From Botrytis cinerea B05.10 (lineage: Eukaryota; Ascomycota; Leotiomycetes; Helotiales; Sclerotiniaceae), in NCBI RefSeq assembly GCF_000143535.2, contig NC_037324.1, positions 620,001-684,000 of the forward strand: a stretch of 64,000 nucleotides of DNA, read 5' to 3'. Each line of letters opens with the position of its first letter. The first letter of the stretch is position 1. The notes beneath the pieces are model-generated. The model made no database searches and was not told the DNA's origin. It saw nothing but the letters and a program-made list of their open reading frames with translations. The translations under genes were made by a program, and so were the position numbers. This document shows positions 21,087-31,413 of the stretch, one piece after another.

Positions 21087-24000
21087 TTACTTGTGCTCCT
21101 TGTATCCTGGTCTTCTCTTCATTCCTTCGAAATGCTGGTACGGTCTACCTCCAGACCCGGGATGAAATGACATATGAGTTAAATGTACATACAGATACCT
21201 AGCCTTCTCGCCATGTGCAGTGAGGAGAGCGGATTCCGGGGGGCCGTACATAGTGAAGTGCTCCAGACCTTTATGAGCCACGGCAAGTTGGAGCTGCCCA
21301 TTTGTCATTCTCACAAGAGCGTTATTGAGCTGTTCTTCATCATAATAGTTTACCCTTCTTTGGTCCCCGGCTCTAGGGATCGTTTCAAGCCAGTCCCTCA
21401 GAAAGTTCTCATTGGTTAAGCCTTGCGTCCATGGCTCGTTGGGATACTGGTTTCGAAGAGATAGCACCGCAGCTGCAGCACCACATGTTCCAAACTTACC
21501 CGAAATGATAGCTGTCGTGTAGAGCACATCCCATTCTTTCCTAGCGTAATTCTTAATCCTATACCTCTCATGAATGGTTCCAGGGTTGATAAGTTCAAGA
21601 TCCTCTAGCCCAATTTTTGTGGGCTTAGGGTGTTTTACTCGTAGCTCGTGACCGAGATTCTTTGTTCCATGTTTGATTTCTAGCTCGCGCTCATTTTCGC
21701 GGAGGAGGCTTAATGCATAAAGCTCGTCGTCAATTATCATCTGCGCCCTTTTGGCAGCCAACTCATCACTATCTTTGCTGTGGTCCTGTACGTGTTCTGG
21801 AAGCCACGATTGATGGCTATCCGCAAAGATAGAGATGGCCGTTGCTATAATTGCTTTATTTCCCTCACCAGTGTTGTGCAATTGCTCCATTGCTTCTCTT
21901 CGGACCGTTTCATCGCCCAAATTCTTCAAAGTCTCAAGAATATCGAGAACCCCATCGACTGTAAGTGTCCCCACAGGCTTAAAGGCACTGGATTTAGTAG
22001 GAGTGGTCTTCGGTTTTTTCCCAACTTTCTCGCCTGGCAAGGGCTCCCCTGTTGGCGGTCTTTTCTTTGAAGAAGGAACAGCCCCTACCAAAGGTGCGGG
22101 CTTGGGAGTGGGCTTGGGTCTTTTGGGATTTTTCTTATCTAAGGAATCTTCTGGAGGTCTTTTCCCGGTAGGGGTTTTGCCTATTTTCGGGAGTGTAGGA
22201 TAGATAACTTCCGTTGTTGTTCCAGTAGGTTGCGGTTTCACCGGTGCAGCTGGCACATGATGGAAGGTTAAACTAACAATAGGGGCCTTATATTTGTCAG
22301 CAAAAAGCTTTCACTCAAAGGAGGGTTCTAGACTACTTACAGTTGTGACTTTGGGTTCTGCGTTTCCAGCAGCTGATGTGGCAAGACCACCAAACAAGCT
22401 AAGGCCGGTCACCTTAGGAGGAGGATTAAATACAGCTCCAAGTGGTGGGGTCTTGACCTTGGTGGGTGCATGCCCTGAAGGTTTAGGCTTTAAAGGTTTA
22501 GTCTTTCCTGTGATCAAACTTTCGTGATCGTCGCCGGTGCCATCTGGGGCGTTTACTCCATAACCTTGCGGGCCTTCCTCTTTTTTTCCCTCTGGCTGGA
22601 CGATTTTCGTTTTTGTTTTGGGAGGAGTTGGTGTACCTGGTGGAAAATCACCATATATGCCAGTGCCATGTATAAGATCGTAATCTGGATCATAGCCTAG
22701 GTCTATCCAAGATTCTGCGGATGCATCTTCCTCATCATTACCAGGCAGGTAATCTGGATTTGTTGTATCTGTTTTGTCTGACGGAAGTTTAGGGTAGTGC
22801 ACTTTACCATCTGCTCCTACAACTTTTTGCCTTGGCTTAGAAGAAGTCACTTGGGGCTTCAGTGGTTTTAGCTCAGGCTTTGATTTCTGAGGTTTCTGAA
22901 GTTTCTGAGGTTTTGGTGGTTTTGGTGGTTTTGGGGGTTTTGGAGGTTTTGGGAGTTTTTGAGGTTTTTGAGGTTTTTGAGGTAATTGAGTATTTGATGG
23001 TTGAGGATATATTGGAAGTGAAGCAGTTAGACCACCAGTACTAGCGTTCAAGCATTCAGCAAGTGATTCCGCAGCACCTTGTGCTGGGGGAATGCTTGAT
23101 TTTCCACTGACATCTACATCAAAATAAGGGTTGTGCCCAGCTGCCGCTTCCAATCTTTCTATCAACCTTGCTCTAGCTTCCGATATCACTTTTGGTCTTT
23201 CGGGCTTTGGCGTTTTTCGTCTTGGAAGTTTCTTCATGTTCCGAGTCGGAGAAAACAGTGAAGGTACTATCAAAGGGATATGCTGCTGTACGGATGTTTG
23301 TCCTGGCAAAGTAGGATATGTCACCACACCTGATCCTCCAGGTGGTTTAGGTGGTCCTCCAGGTGGTTTGGGTGGTCCTCCAGGTGGTTTAGGCGGTCCT
23401 CCAGGTGGTTTGGGTGGCCCAGGGGGCTTCGGAGGCTTGGGGGGTATTGTCTTCTTCTTGTCCTCGGGAAGCTTTTCAGTGTCACTTCGGTTGTCCTCTT
23501 CCTTAAACCCCATATACTTAGCAACTTTGCTTCTCCAAAATTCTATACTCTTATCATTCAGCCCCATAATATCCATTAATCTGAATAAATCAACCTCTTC
23601 TGTAGCGTCATCATCTCCACCAGGCCATTCTTGGATTCTGTCGTCTGGATTTGAAACATAGTATTCTGCAAGCTGCACCAATTTCAAGCAGAACTCGACC
23701 CAATGACAGACATCCTTTACGTTCAGTGAACCGCGAGCTTGTCGGAACTCAATGGTATGAGCTCGTGATGAGGATCTCAACGATTGGAAATTTACTAGCC
23801 TGTTTGTGTATGCCGTAGGGAAACACATGTAACTAGCAAGTTCCTTTTCATCCTGCAGTTGATCAACTTCATCGCGAATCTGTTTGATTGTTCTTTGTTT
23901 TCTATAGACAGAAATTTCCGCTGGCTGATCCCAGATCTCATAGAATTTGTCCTTCAATGCGACATAATCCGCACCCAGAAGCGTGTGCAAGCGGTTGCTA

Positions 24001-24872
24001 ATGAGGTTGCCCCTTGCAGCAGGATGACCTGGACGACGACATCTAGGGTGCAGTCTTGAGATCTCATCTTCGTATATCAGCAAGATACATGCCAACTCTT
24101 TCAGTGTAGCAAGATCGGGGGCCTCGACATGCACCTGTAGGGCACATTGATTTGTTATGAAGCCTTCATATAGTTCATTTCCCGTACCTTTGAGCGCTTT
24201 GACAATTTCTTCAAGCTCGGTCGTATCTCTTTGGTCGTTACTCTTGAGAACTCGAGATACCACTTCTATGCCATAAGAATCCCATCGTTTAGAAGTTCTG
24301 CTAGAGATACGTGGTATCCATTTATAAAGATTTGTGGAACCTTGGCCGACAACTGTTGCATCTGTCGAAATGATCCATTGATCGTAGGACCCATTAGCTT
24401 TATCCTTCTTTCTTCGTATACCTCCATGCTTGATATTACCTTTAAGCCATGCAACCTTATTGTTAAGTTTATTTAAGACTATTTCTTGTGGTTCGAGATT
24501 GTATGGCCTTAAATTAGATATGTCCTTCTTCTCGTCCTCATTTTTAACATTATTTTTGCGAATGGCCCAGCTATTGTAGATGATATTGGCATGTTTTCCA
24601 AAGAGCGTGCTGACCGCTGGACTCCATGCTAGGTCGCGACGAATGGCTAACGGAACATTTTTCTCGATTCCATGGTTAGCACCATGCCCATCATGGTCTG
24701 TAAGATCAAGTTCTAGATCATGAAATGCCAACACATATTCCAATTCAACACCATATTTCAGATTCTTTCGCTCAGATTTTGGTTTGTCCTCGGTTTGTAG
24801 TTGAAACGGATTCGGGGTGGGGAGTGTATAGATATAAGGCGAGAAAGCGCGGTGAATCCAGTCGAAAATCAT
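21087..24872 (-). CDS. Putative amidoligase fused to a possible OTU/papain-like cysteine protease domain
   Basis: Two exons, 22341-24872 and 21087-22286, with a 54-bp intron (GTAAGT donor, GCTGAC branch, TAAG acceptor), giving 1243 residues. The N-terminal ~430 residues match the fungal amidoligase (ATP-grasp-like, carboxylate-amine ligase) pattern: KYGVELEYVLAFHD (~38-50), NQCALQVHVEAPDLATLKELA (~240-260), and HTIEFRQARGSLN with CHWVEFCLKLVQLAEYY (~370-405). A long low-complexity linker holds PPGGPPK and PPKPPK repeats. The last ~180 residues contain GKFGTCGAAAAVLSLR (Cys ~1109) and late His residues (HLTH, HFEGM ~1212-1232), with YYDEEQLNNAL between. That layout resembles an OTU-like cysteine protease. 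The amidoligase call is firm; the protease call is tentative. Confidence 0.8.
22860..22990 (-). repeat. Pro/Lys low-complexity coding repeat
   Basis: In-frame repeats of a PPK/PQK tripeptide in the linker of the amidoligase protein. On the plus strand they appear as tandem GGTTTTGGTG-like units. Confidence 0.7.
23333..23440 (-). repeat. Tandem PPGGPPK coding repeat
   Basis: About four tandem copies of a ~24-bp unit encoding GGPPKPPG, ending in related PKPPGPPK sequence. It lies between the amidoligase domain and the middle linker and probably varies in length between strains. Confidence 0.75.
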
Positions 24873-25927
24873 ATTGCAGACCGTTGATCTTGTAACTTGT
24901 CTTAGATTCTCTGCGCCACGGTGTTTAAGAAATAGAAGATGAGATGTGAAGTTGTCTGCTGTAAAAAAGGAAAATTATCCTTTGATAGTACGAAAACGGA
25001 CTCAAACAAAGATGCACACAATCAGAAAGGATGGAAGTCCAGTCAAGAAAGAAAACAATCAAAATAAGAAAATCCTTTATTCCAGCGGGTGGCATTTTAC
25101 AATTCAATTAAAGTGCTCTTGTTGTCTGCTGGTTACATGGTTGGAGACCAAGATCAATAATCAGCACCAAAATTTACAGGCAGGAATCAATCATTTCTAG
25201 AAAAATATCTGGAAATGCAGAAAGATTCAATCATCCCTTCTCGCTCACTGAGAGACCTTCAACGAAAACTCAGCAAAGTTGACTTGATATCAATTTTTCC
25301 AGAAGAAAACGATGATGAGTATTTGGAATATTTCGGACAGTGCAACATGTGAGAAGCTGGACTTCCTAGATAGAATGACGAGTTGTCCAAGAACTTGGTG
25401 AAAGACTATATGTTCAGAAACGAATAAAAACTCCATGTAGCCATGAACGTAAGCTATAAAAAAATAAAAATAAATAAATAAAAAAATAGAAAAATAAAAA
25501 ACTCGATTTGCCCCATAACGACATCCATTAGAGGCTCAAATATAATGTGCAGCAGCTTGGAAAATAGTAGTAAAAGCTACCACCATCCACCAGATCCCAA
25601 GACGCTTATTCATGTGTAATGAATGATCTTGAAGACCATAGGAAGTATTCGATGAAACAGATGGCATTGCAATATCTAGCAGGAAGCAAATATAAATCCA
25701 ATCAATTCTAACTCCTCGCTCGAACCGAATACCTCATCCTCATCCTCATCCTCCTTGGGCACCGTTTCCTCAACCTCAACTTTTCTGATATCTGCAGATC
25801 TTAATGATACAGACGAGCCTCGGTGCACTTAAACAGACGGGTCAACATCACTTGGTCTCCAAGCTGTGGAGGTTGGCAATCGCAAAGACTCCAAATTACG
25901 TGCAAATTCTCCAGGGGAGGTATTTAG
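24873..25927. other. Intergenic region
   Basis: Contains an A-rich simple-sequence stretch (about 25456-25502, AAATA type) and a CCTCAT repeat near 25731-25752. No gene is supported. Confidence 0.5.
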
Positions 25928-26676
25928 TTAGGAGAATGGCGCAGCACTCCACGTTGAGTTTTCGGGATTTTGTAGTATAGTGATTGTTTCGAAGGTGTGC
26001 CTCTCGTCAGGAATGGTTGCAGTTGGCACAATAGCACTGGGTTCTTTCTCAGGCTCAGATTTAGTAGTACTAACTATTGCCTCTGTTGCCTTTTTCTTTA
26101 TATCTTTTGCTTTTTGTGCAGCTTCTTGAGTTGCTTGGCGCATAGCTAATGTAATAGTCGTTTCGGCAGCCCCAGAAGGTTTCGCATTACCAGATTTGGA
26201 TATCGATGCGGGAGGGGCAGCAGGAGCCACAGCCGGCTTGTTATTCTCTTTTACATTCGTTGGAGGTTTTGCTTTGATGGCTGGATTTGCTCCTGGTCCC
26301 GACACAGGTACAATCTTGATATGTTGCTTCAGTTCGCCGTATTCGTTCCAATCCTCAATCTCAACGAGATCCTGAAATTGTTAGCCATGTTCTCTGACAT
26401 TCGATTTCAACATACACCAAGAACCAAACCCTCCTGGACTAAGCCTGGGATCTTTCTAGCACGCCCCGATTCATCTTTACCGGCTCTGCGACCCCATAGC
26501 ATTCGTGCCTTTTCGTCGGTCGCAATATCAAGCGCTTTGAATGGGATTCTGTTCGCTTTCAAGATGGTCTCCAGCCTCGACGTCGCAGTAACAATGTGCG
26601 ATGAGCCGGAAGTCAACGATGTGTACAGATAGAGAGCAGGGTCGGTGGAATAAGAAGCAGAAGAAGACGAAGCCAT
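25928..26676 (-). CDS. SH3BGRL/thioredoxin-fold protein with Ala/Lys-rich tail
   Basis: Two exons: 26416-26676 and 25928-26371, with a 44-bp intron (GTATGT donor, CTAAC branch, CAG acceptor), the shortest in the window. 234 residues. The start at 26676 (MASSSSAS) is preferred over an ATG 72 bp upstream because the conserved fold begins soon after. Residues ~10-105 resemble the SH3-binding-Glu-rich (SH3BGRL) thioredoxin-like family: LYLYTSLTSGSSHIVTATSRLETILKANRIPFKALDIATDE, then RKIPGLVQEGLVLG and DLVEIEDWNEYGELKQ after the splice. The active-site CxxC of glutaredoxins is absent, as in that family. The tail is Ala/Pro/Lys-rich. Divergent from the next gene; function in fungi unclear. Confidence 0.85.
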
Positions 26677-27018
26677 ATCTGTTAACTTTGAAGCCTGAAG
26701 GGGGGAATGTACAGTATTGTGACTGATGTAGTTCGTCGACGACGACAAAAGCGATTAATGAGCAGCTTGGTAATTTCCGGGTTTGATGTTATAATTAGAA
26801 CTTCGTAGAATGAATCTGAGTATTCATAAAAGCTTTATATATTTCGAAATCGCATAAATCCGAGACGATTTGGCAAGAGTATTGAGGGACCGTGAATGTC
26901 ATTTCCGTTGAGCGTATTGTTTCAGGGTCAAGCTTATCGGCACCAACCCATTGATAAGAGCTCTAAATCCCGAGGGAGCGAGCACCGAGCCAAGACCAAT
27001 ACATTCACATAGCAAAAT
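26677..27018. promoter_or_regulatory. Short divergent promoter region
   Basis: 342 bp between the starts of the SH3BGRL-like gene (minus) and the 2-hydroxyacyl-CoA lyase gene (plus), so promoter elements are probably shared. It contains a TATATA stretch near 26836. No operator is recognised. Confidence 0.4.
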
Positions 27019-28834
27019 ATGACGACTTCTAATGGTGCTCAGTTGATAGCCCGCGCTCTCAAAGATCTGGGAGTGGAGGTTATATTTGGCCTGGTGGGCA
27101 TACCGGTGGTGCAAATCGCAGAGGAAGCAATTGCTGTAGGGATACGGTTCATTGCATTCCGGAATGAACAAGCTGCAAGCTATGCCGCCACTGCATATGG
27201 ATACTTGACAGGACGGCCTGGAGTTTGCCTCGTTGTCGGTGGCCCGGGTGTGATTCATGCAATGGCAGGCATAGTCAACGCATCTGCCAATACCTTTCCA
27301 ATGCTTTTACTAGCAGGCTCAAGCGAAACTCATTTGATTACAAAAGGAGCTTTTCAAGAGCTCGATGCTATCTCTCTTTTGAGTCCGCATACGAAGATTG
27401 CAGTACGATCGAACCTCGATTCAATATCACATTCAATTACGGCCGCTTATAGAACGTCATGGTATGGCAGGCCTGGAGCAGGTTTCGTTGATTTGCCCGC
27501 AGATATTATACAAGGAGAAGGAGAATACATATCAACACAGATAGTGCCTGCTGCGCCACGAGCCGCAGGAGATGCGGAAAGTATAAAAAAGGTTGTACAA
27601 TTACTGAAATCTGCAAAAGCACCCCTTGTTATCGTTGGAAAGGGTGCCGCATACGCTCAAGCCGAATCTGTAGTGCGACAATTGATTGACCAGACCAATA
27701 TTCCTTTTCTACCAACCCCTATGGGAAAGGGAGTTTTGCCTGACTCACATCCATCCAACACAGCGACAGCTAGATCTGCAGCACTTAAAGGTGCCGATGT
27801 TGTTCTGGTTCTTGGTGCACGACTCAACTGGATACTCCATTATGGTGAAGCACCAAAATACAATCCGAATGTTAAGATAATTCAGGTCGATATATCTGCC
27901 GAAGAAATTGGAAAAAACAACGGTGACGCTGAACTTGGAATAATTGGTGATATCAATGTGGTGGTCAAGCAACTCATTGATTCTCTACAGGACTGGCAAT
28001 ACGATACATCTTCAGTATACATAAAGAACCTGAAAGCAAGTACAAGCAAAAATGAAGCTACCGCTGCTAGAACTGCGAAAATTGACAAATTTCCAATGAC
28101 ATACGGTCGAGCTTTTGATGTCATCAAAGAAACCGTTCACAAACTTTCTCCGCCGAAAGACGGTGGCGTAGTTTATGTATCTGAAGGCGCAAACACGATG
28201 GATATCTCACGTAGTGCATTTCCTGTAGAGCATCCACGACTGCGTCTTGACGCTGGAACTCATGCCACAATGGGCGTGGGTCTAGGATATGCCATTGCAG
28301 CTCATTGTGCATATAATCTACCCTCAGGAGAAGCGCGAAGCGGACCAAATTTTTCCCACAAGAAGATTATTTGTTTAGAAGGCGATTCGGCTTTCGGATT
28401 CTCACTGGCAGAGGTTGAAACAATGGCGCGGTATGGTATGGACATTCTCATCTTTGTTATGAATAACGGTGGAGTGTATCAAGGTGATAGCGAAAGCTCA
28501 GATGAGTGGTTGAAACTGCAAAAGAACAGTAAAATGGGTTCCAAGGGAGGCTTACGTAGTACAAGTTTAGGGTGGGAAGTTGATTATCAAAAAGTTGCAG
28601 AAATGTGTGGTGGAAAAGGTTTTCTAGTCCGTAGTCCTGACGAGCTTGCAAAAGCTACAGAAGAGGGGTTCAAAGCAAGTGTACCGGTGATCATAAATGT
28701 TATCATAGAAGCAGGAGCACAGAAGACGTTGGTGAGTATGTTCCCGATTAGTCCTGGCTACTTGACTAACTTGTGAACAGGAGTTCGCATGGCAGCAAGA
28801 TTCGAAGAAGAATTCAAACAAAGCAAAGCTGTGA
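27019..28834 (+). CDS. Peroxisomal ThDP-dependent 2-hydroxyacyl-CoA lyase (or oxalyl-CoA decarboxylase)
   Basis: Cleaves 2-hydroxyacyl-CoA to formyl-CoA and a shortened aldehyde in fatty-acid alpha-oxidation; the close relative oxalyl-CoA decarboxylase cannot be excluded. Two exons: 27019-28731 and 28781-28834 (49-bp intron, GTGAGT donor, ACTAAC branch, CAG acceptor), 588 residues, normal for the family. The N-terminal ThDP pyrimidine domain has the catalytic Glu50 in FRNEQAA. The central domain has LPADIIQ and PLVIVGKGAAYA. The C-terminal pyrophosphate domain has EGDSAFGFS ... NNGGVY (the GDS-x26-NN metal/ThDP motif, ~454-483). The spliced protein ends in Ala-Lys-Leu, a PTS1 peroxisome signal, which fits HACL1/Pxp1-type enzymes. 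Reading through the intron would replace it with a tail ending TNL. Confidence 0.92.
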
Positions 28835-29404
28835 AGACGTTTGAGGGTATTCTAGTGGGGCAGGGGTGGCCGGCTACGACTTTGGAATCGCTACTTTGGC
28901 CAATCGGGAAGGTGCATGAATCGACTCAACATTCAACACAAGCAAAGGTACAAGAAGTGGTATTTTTGATTCTCTATTATTTCTGTAGAGTTCTTTTTTG
29001 TTCTATTGATAGATTTCTATACAGGATGCAAATCCACGTCCATGGGCAAACAATGTTTTTCACTTGCATCTTCTAAAGGGGCCGTTCAACTGCAAAGCTG
29101 CAAGTTGTCTTGAATATTGAAACATGCAATAGATCATTGGTGCATACGCACCTTTATGTAAAAGGAAATCGGTTTCATTATTGTTCTCTACCTTTTTCTT
29201 CTTCTTTGTATTAATGTCAGGGCTCTTAGAATGTATACTGGCGTTGGATATTTGTATAATGATTAGACCATTCATAAATGTATCTTTAGTTACAATCTGA
29301 TACCTGTGCCACGTATTGTTTCTTACTTTGCGCTCATATCGCACATCGATATACCAGGTCGGCTCCATGAGCCTCAGTACATAACACGCTCATCAACCCA
29401 CTCA
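28835..29404. other. Intergenic region, nothing recognised
   Basis: 3' side of the lyase gene and upstream of the next plus-strand gene. No convincing frame. An in-frame GTG at 29306 extends the next frame upstream but is not a credible start. Confidence 0.45.
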
Positions 29405-30688
29405 ATGTGCTGGCCCGCTCCTTACTTCATTCGCAAAAAGAAAACCAAAGGCAAAATGTTTGACGGAGCCAAGTCTCCCAAAGATAAATACCAATCCGAA
29501 CGCACTGTCCGTGTTGACGCCATGCCTCCTCCCTATCGCTCTACATATATGGTCGAACCAGCTCTCGTGCCTGTTAGTTCTTACCACGAAAGTATGTACT
29601 ATGCTCAAGAACGAGAACGAGAACGAGAGAGAGAGAGAGAACGCGAGAGAGTACTAGACTTTGAGCGGGAGAGGGAAAGAGAAAGAGGACGAAGACCGAG
29701 TTGTTCAGATCTTTTCCACAACATCGATGTGATGCAACGTCTAGGCGAAAGATTCAAGGGATTGAACATGACGTTTTCTCATCCGCTACCCTCAGCCTCC
29801 CATTCGAACTCCAGCACAACCAATCATACTTCTTCAAGTACTGGTAATAGCAACACACATGGTCCAACTCAAACCCAAACCCAAACAAACGAGAGTTTTG
29901 CAAACACGGCGATATTGGCCGCGAGAATCAAAGAGCTAGAAAGGGAGAAAGAGTTGGTGAGGGAAAAGGAAATCGAAAAGCTGAGAGGTGGATTGAATGG
30001 TGTTAGGGGTGATGTTAAGGGGTTACAGATGAGATCTGAGCGAGAGGAAGGTAGAAGAGAGGGGAGAATTGAAGGGATGGGTATTAAAAGTTTGGGGGCT
30101 GGGAATATACCCGCATTTGGCGAAACCTGGATCAATACGAATGGAGAGATTAATCTTTTCTCGACACCCCGCGGCCAAGATCGAGAAGTCGAGATACCGA
30201 GACGAAGAAATGAGACCGAGCGACAAGATACTCGGGGTAGAGTGGATGAGGAAGCTATTTTTCGCAGGATAGATGATAAGTTTACGGGAGGAAGGATTGA
30301 TCGATTAGCGGATGCGGAAAGACAATTTGGAGAGCGACAACGGGAAATAGTTGCGGTGATGGAAAGAGGAGGGGGTAATGAGAGTGCTGTTCGGATGAAT
30401 AGGTTTGAGGATAGAGTTGAGGGACGAGTAGAAAGAGTTGAGGATCGGGTGGAGAGGATTGTGGAGAGGGAGATGGGGAGGGGGAGAATGTATGGTGGGG
30501 GTGAGAGAGATAGAGATAGAGATAGGGAGAGGGAAAGGGATAGGGAGAGAAGAGATAGAAGTGAGGTTGGGAGAGAAAGATATTCGAGACCTAGAATTAT
30601 GAGAGAGAGGGAGAGGGAGCGGGACTGGGAGTATGGATATGAGATTAGAGCTGGATCTGGGGGGGCTAGATATCGGGGGTATGTTTGA
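29405..30688 (+). CDS. Arg/Glu-rich low-complexity protein, hypothetical
   Basis: 427 residues from the first ATG at 29405 (alternative ATG 29456). Long runs of alternating Arg-Glu and Arg-Asp occur at residues ~70-100 and ~350-415, with a further charged coiled segment (ARIKELEREKELVREKEIEKL, ~180-205). A Ser/Thr/Asn-rich stretch lies between. The RE/RD runs recall mixed-charge domains of nuclear speckle and splicing proteins, but there is no RRM or other domain. The coding strand is strongly purine-rich toward the 3' end. No family is recognised. The length and codon pattern support coding, but the opposite strand also stays open for stretches, as expected for such repeats. Confidence 0.6.
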   Translation: MCWPAPYFIRKKKTKGKMFDGAKSPKDKYQSERTVRVDAMPPPYRSTYMVEPALVPVSSYHESMYYAQERERERERERERERVLDFERERERERGRRPSCSDLFHNIDVMQRLGERFKGLNMTFSHPLPSASHSNSSTTNHTSSSTGNSNTHGPTQTQTQTNESFANTAILAARIKELEREKELVREKEIEKLRGGLNGVRGDVKGLQMRSEREEGRREGRIEGMGIKSLGAGNIPAFGETWINTNGEINLFSTPRGQDREVEIPRRRNETERQDTRGRVDEEAIFRRIDDKFTGGRIDRLADAERQFGERQREIVAVMERGGGNESAVRMNRFEDRVEGRVERVEDRVERIVEREMGRGRMYGGGERDRDRDRERERDRERRDRSEVGRERYSRPRIMRERERERDWEYGYEIRAGSGGARYRGYV

Positions 30689-31413
30689 ATGTGTTGTTTG
30701 GATGCTATTTACTAGAAGTTTTTCTTGGCTAAGAGTGATGAGTGGTAGGTGTATGAACTCGGAATATTGCATTGAATCTCATTTTATTTGGTCTTGATTA
30801 TGTGTAGAGGGTCTATGCATTCTAGTGAAGTGTTCTTGTTGGGATTCTCACTAGCATATCGCATCTGATTTGTTGTAGGAGTTTTATCTGATTGATTGAA
30901 TTACAAAAGTCCACACAGCAGGTAGTAAAAGCTATAACGTTCTTGCAATGTTGTCATTGACCTCAGAATTTATCGAGTCTAGTATACAGCATTGCTTTTC
31001 GTTTGAATCTACTTAACAGACAATTTGAGTATGCTAGCACATCCCAGAACTGCTCAGGTAGTTGCAGGTGATTATTCCTCGCTTCTCATTGCTTCCCTAA
31101 GATATTTACTGGACTTCGCACGTCACACTTAAATTGTTTCCATCTTCGTAAAACATCCCAGTCAGAATATTTCATGAAGACAAAAGCTTGAACACATTCC
31201 CAATCAACATCCGACGCAAAAGAGTGGCCCATATATTCCAAATTGCTGAACATAAGTTAACCACAGTGACGCAAGGTCCACAAAATTACTTCTCCAATCA
31301 AGTCGGCAAATAGTCCACCTCATATGAAAATGAAGAATATCGCGTTAGCAGAGCCATACCACTCCTAACTCATGCATATTCAATCATCTGCTCGTTGATA
31401 GTACTTCCTCCGA
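30689..31413. other. Intergenic region between convergent genes
   Basis: AT-rich, no convincing frame or repeat. Confidence 0.5.

Noticed and set aside
23131..23661. Plus-strand 176-residue Gly-rich frame
   Set aside because: Antisense of the PPGGPPK repeat in the amidoligase gene.
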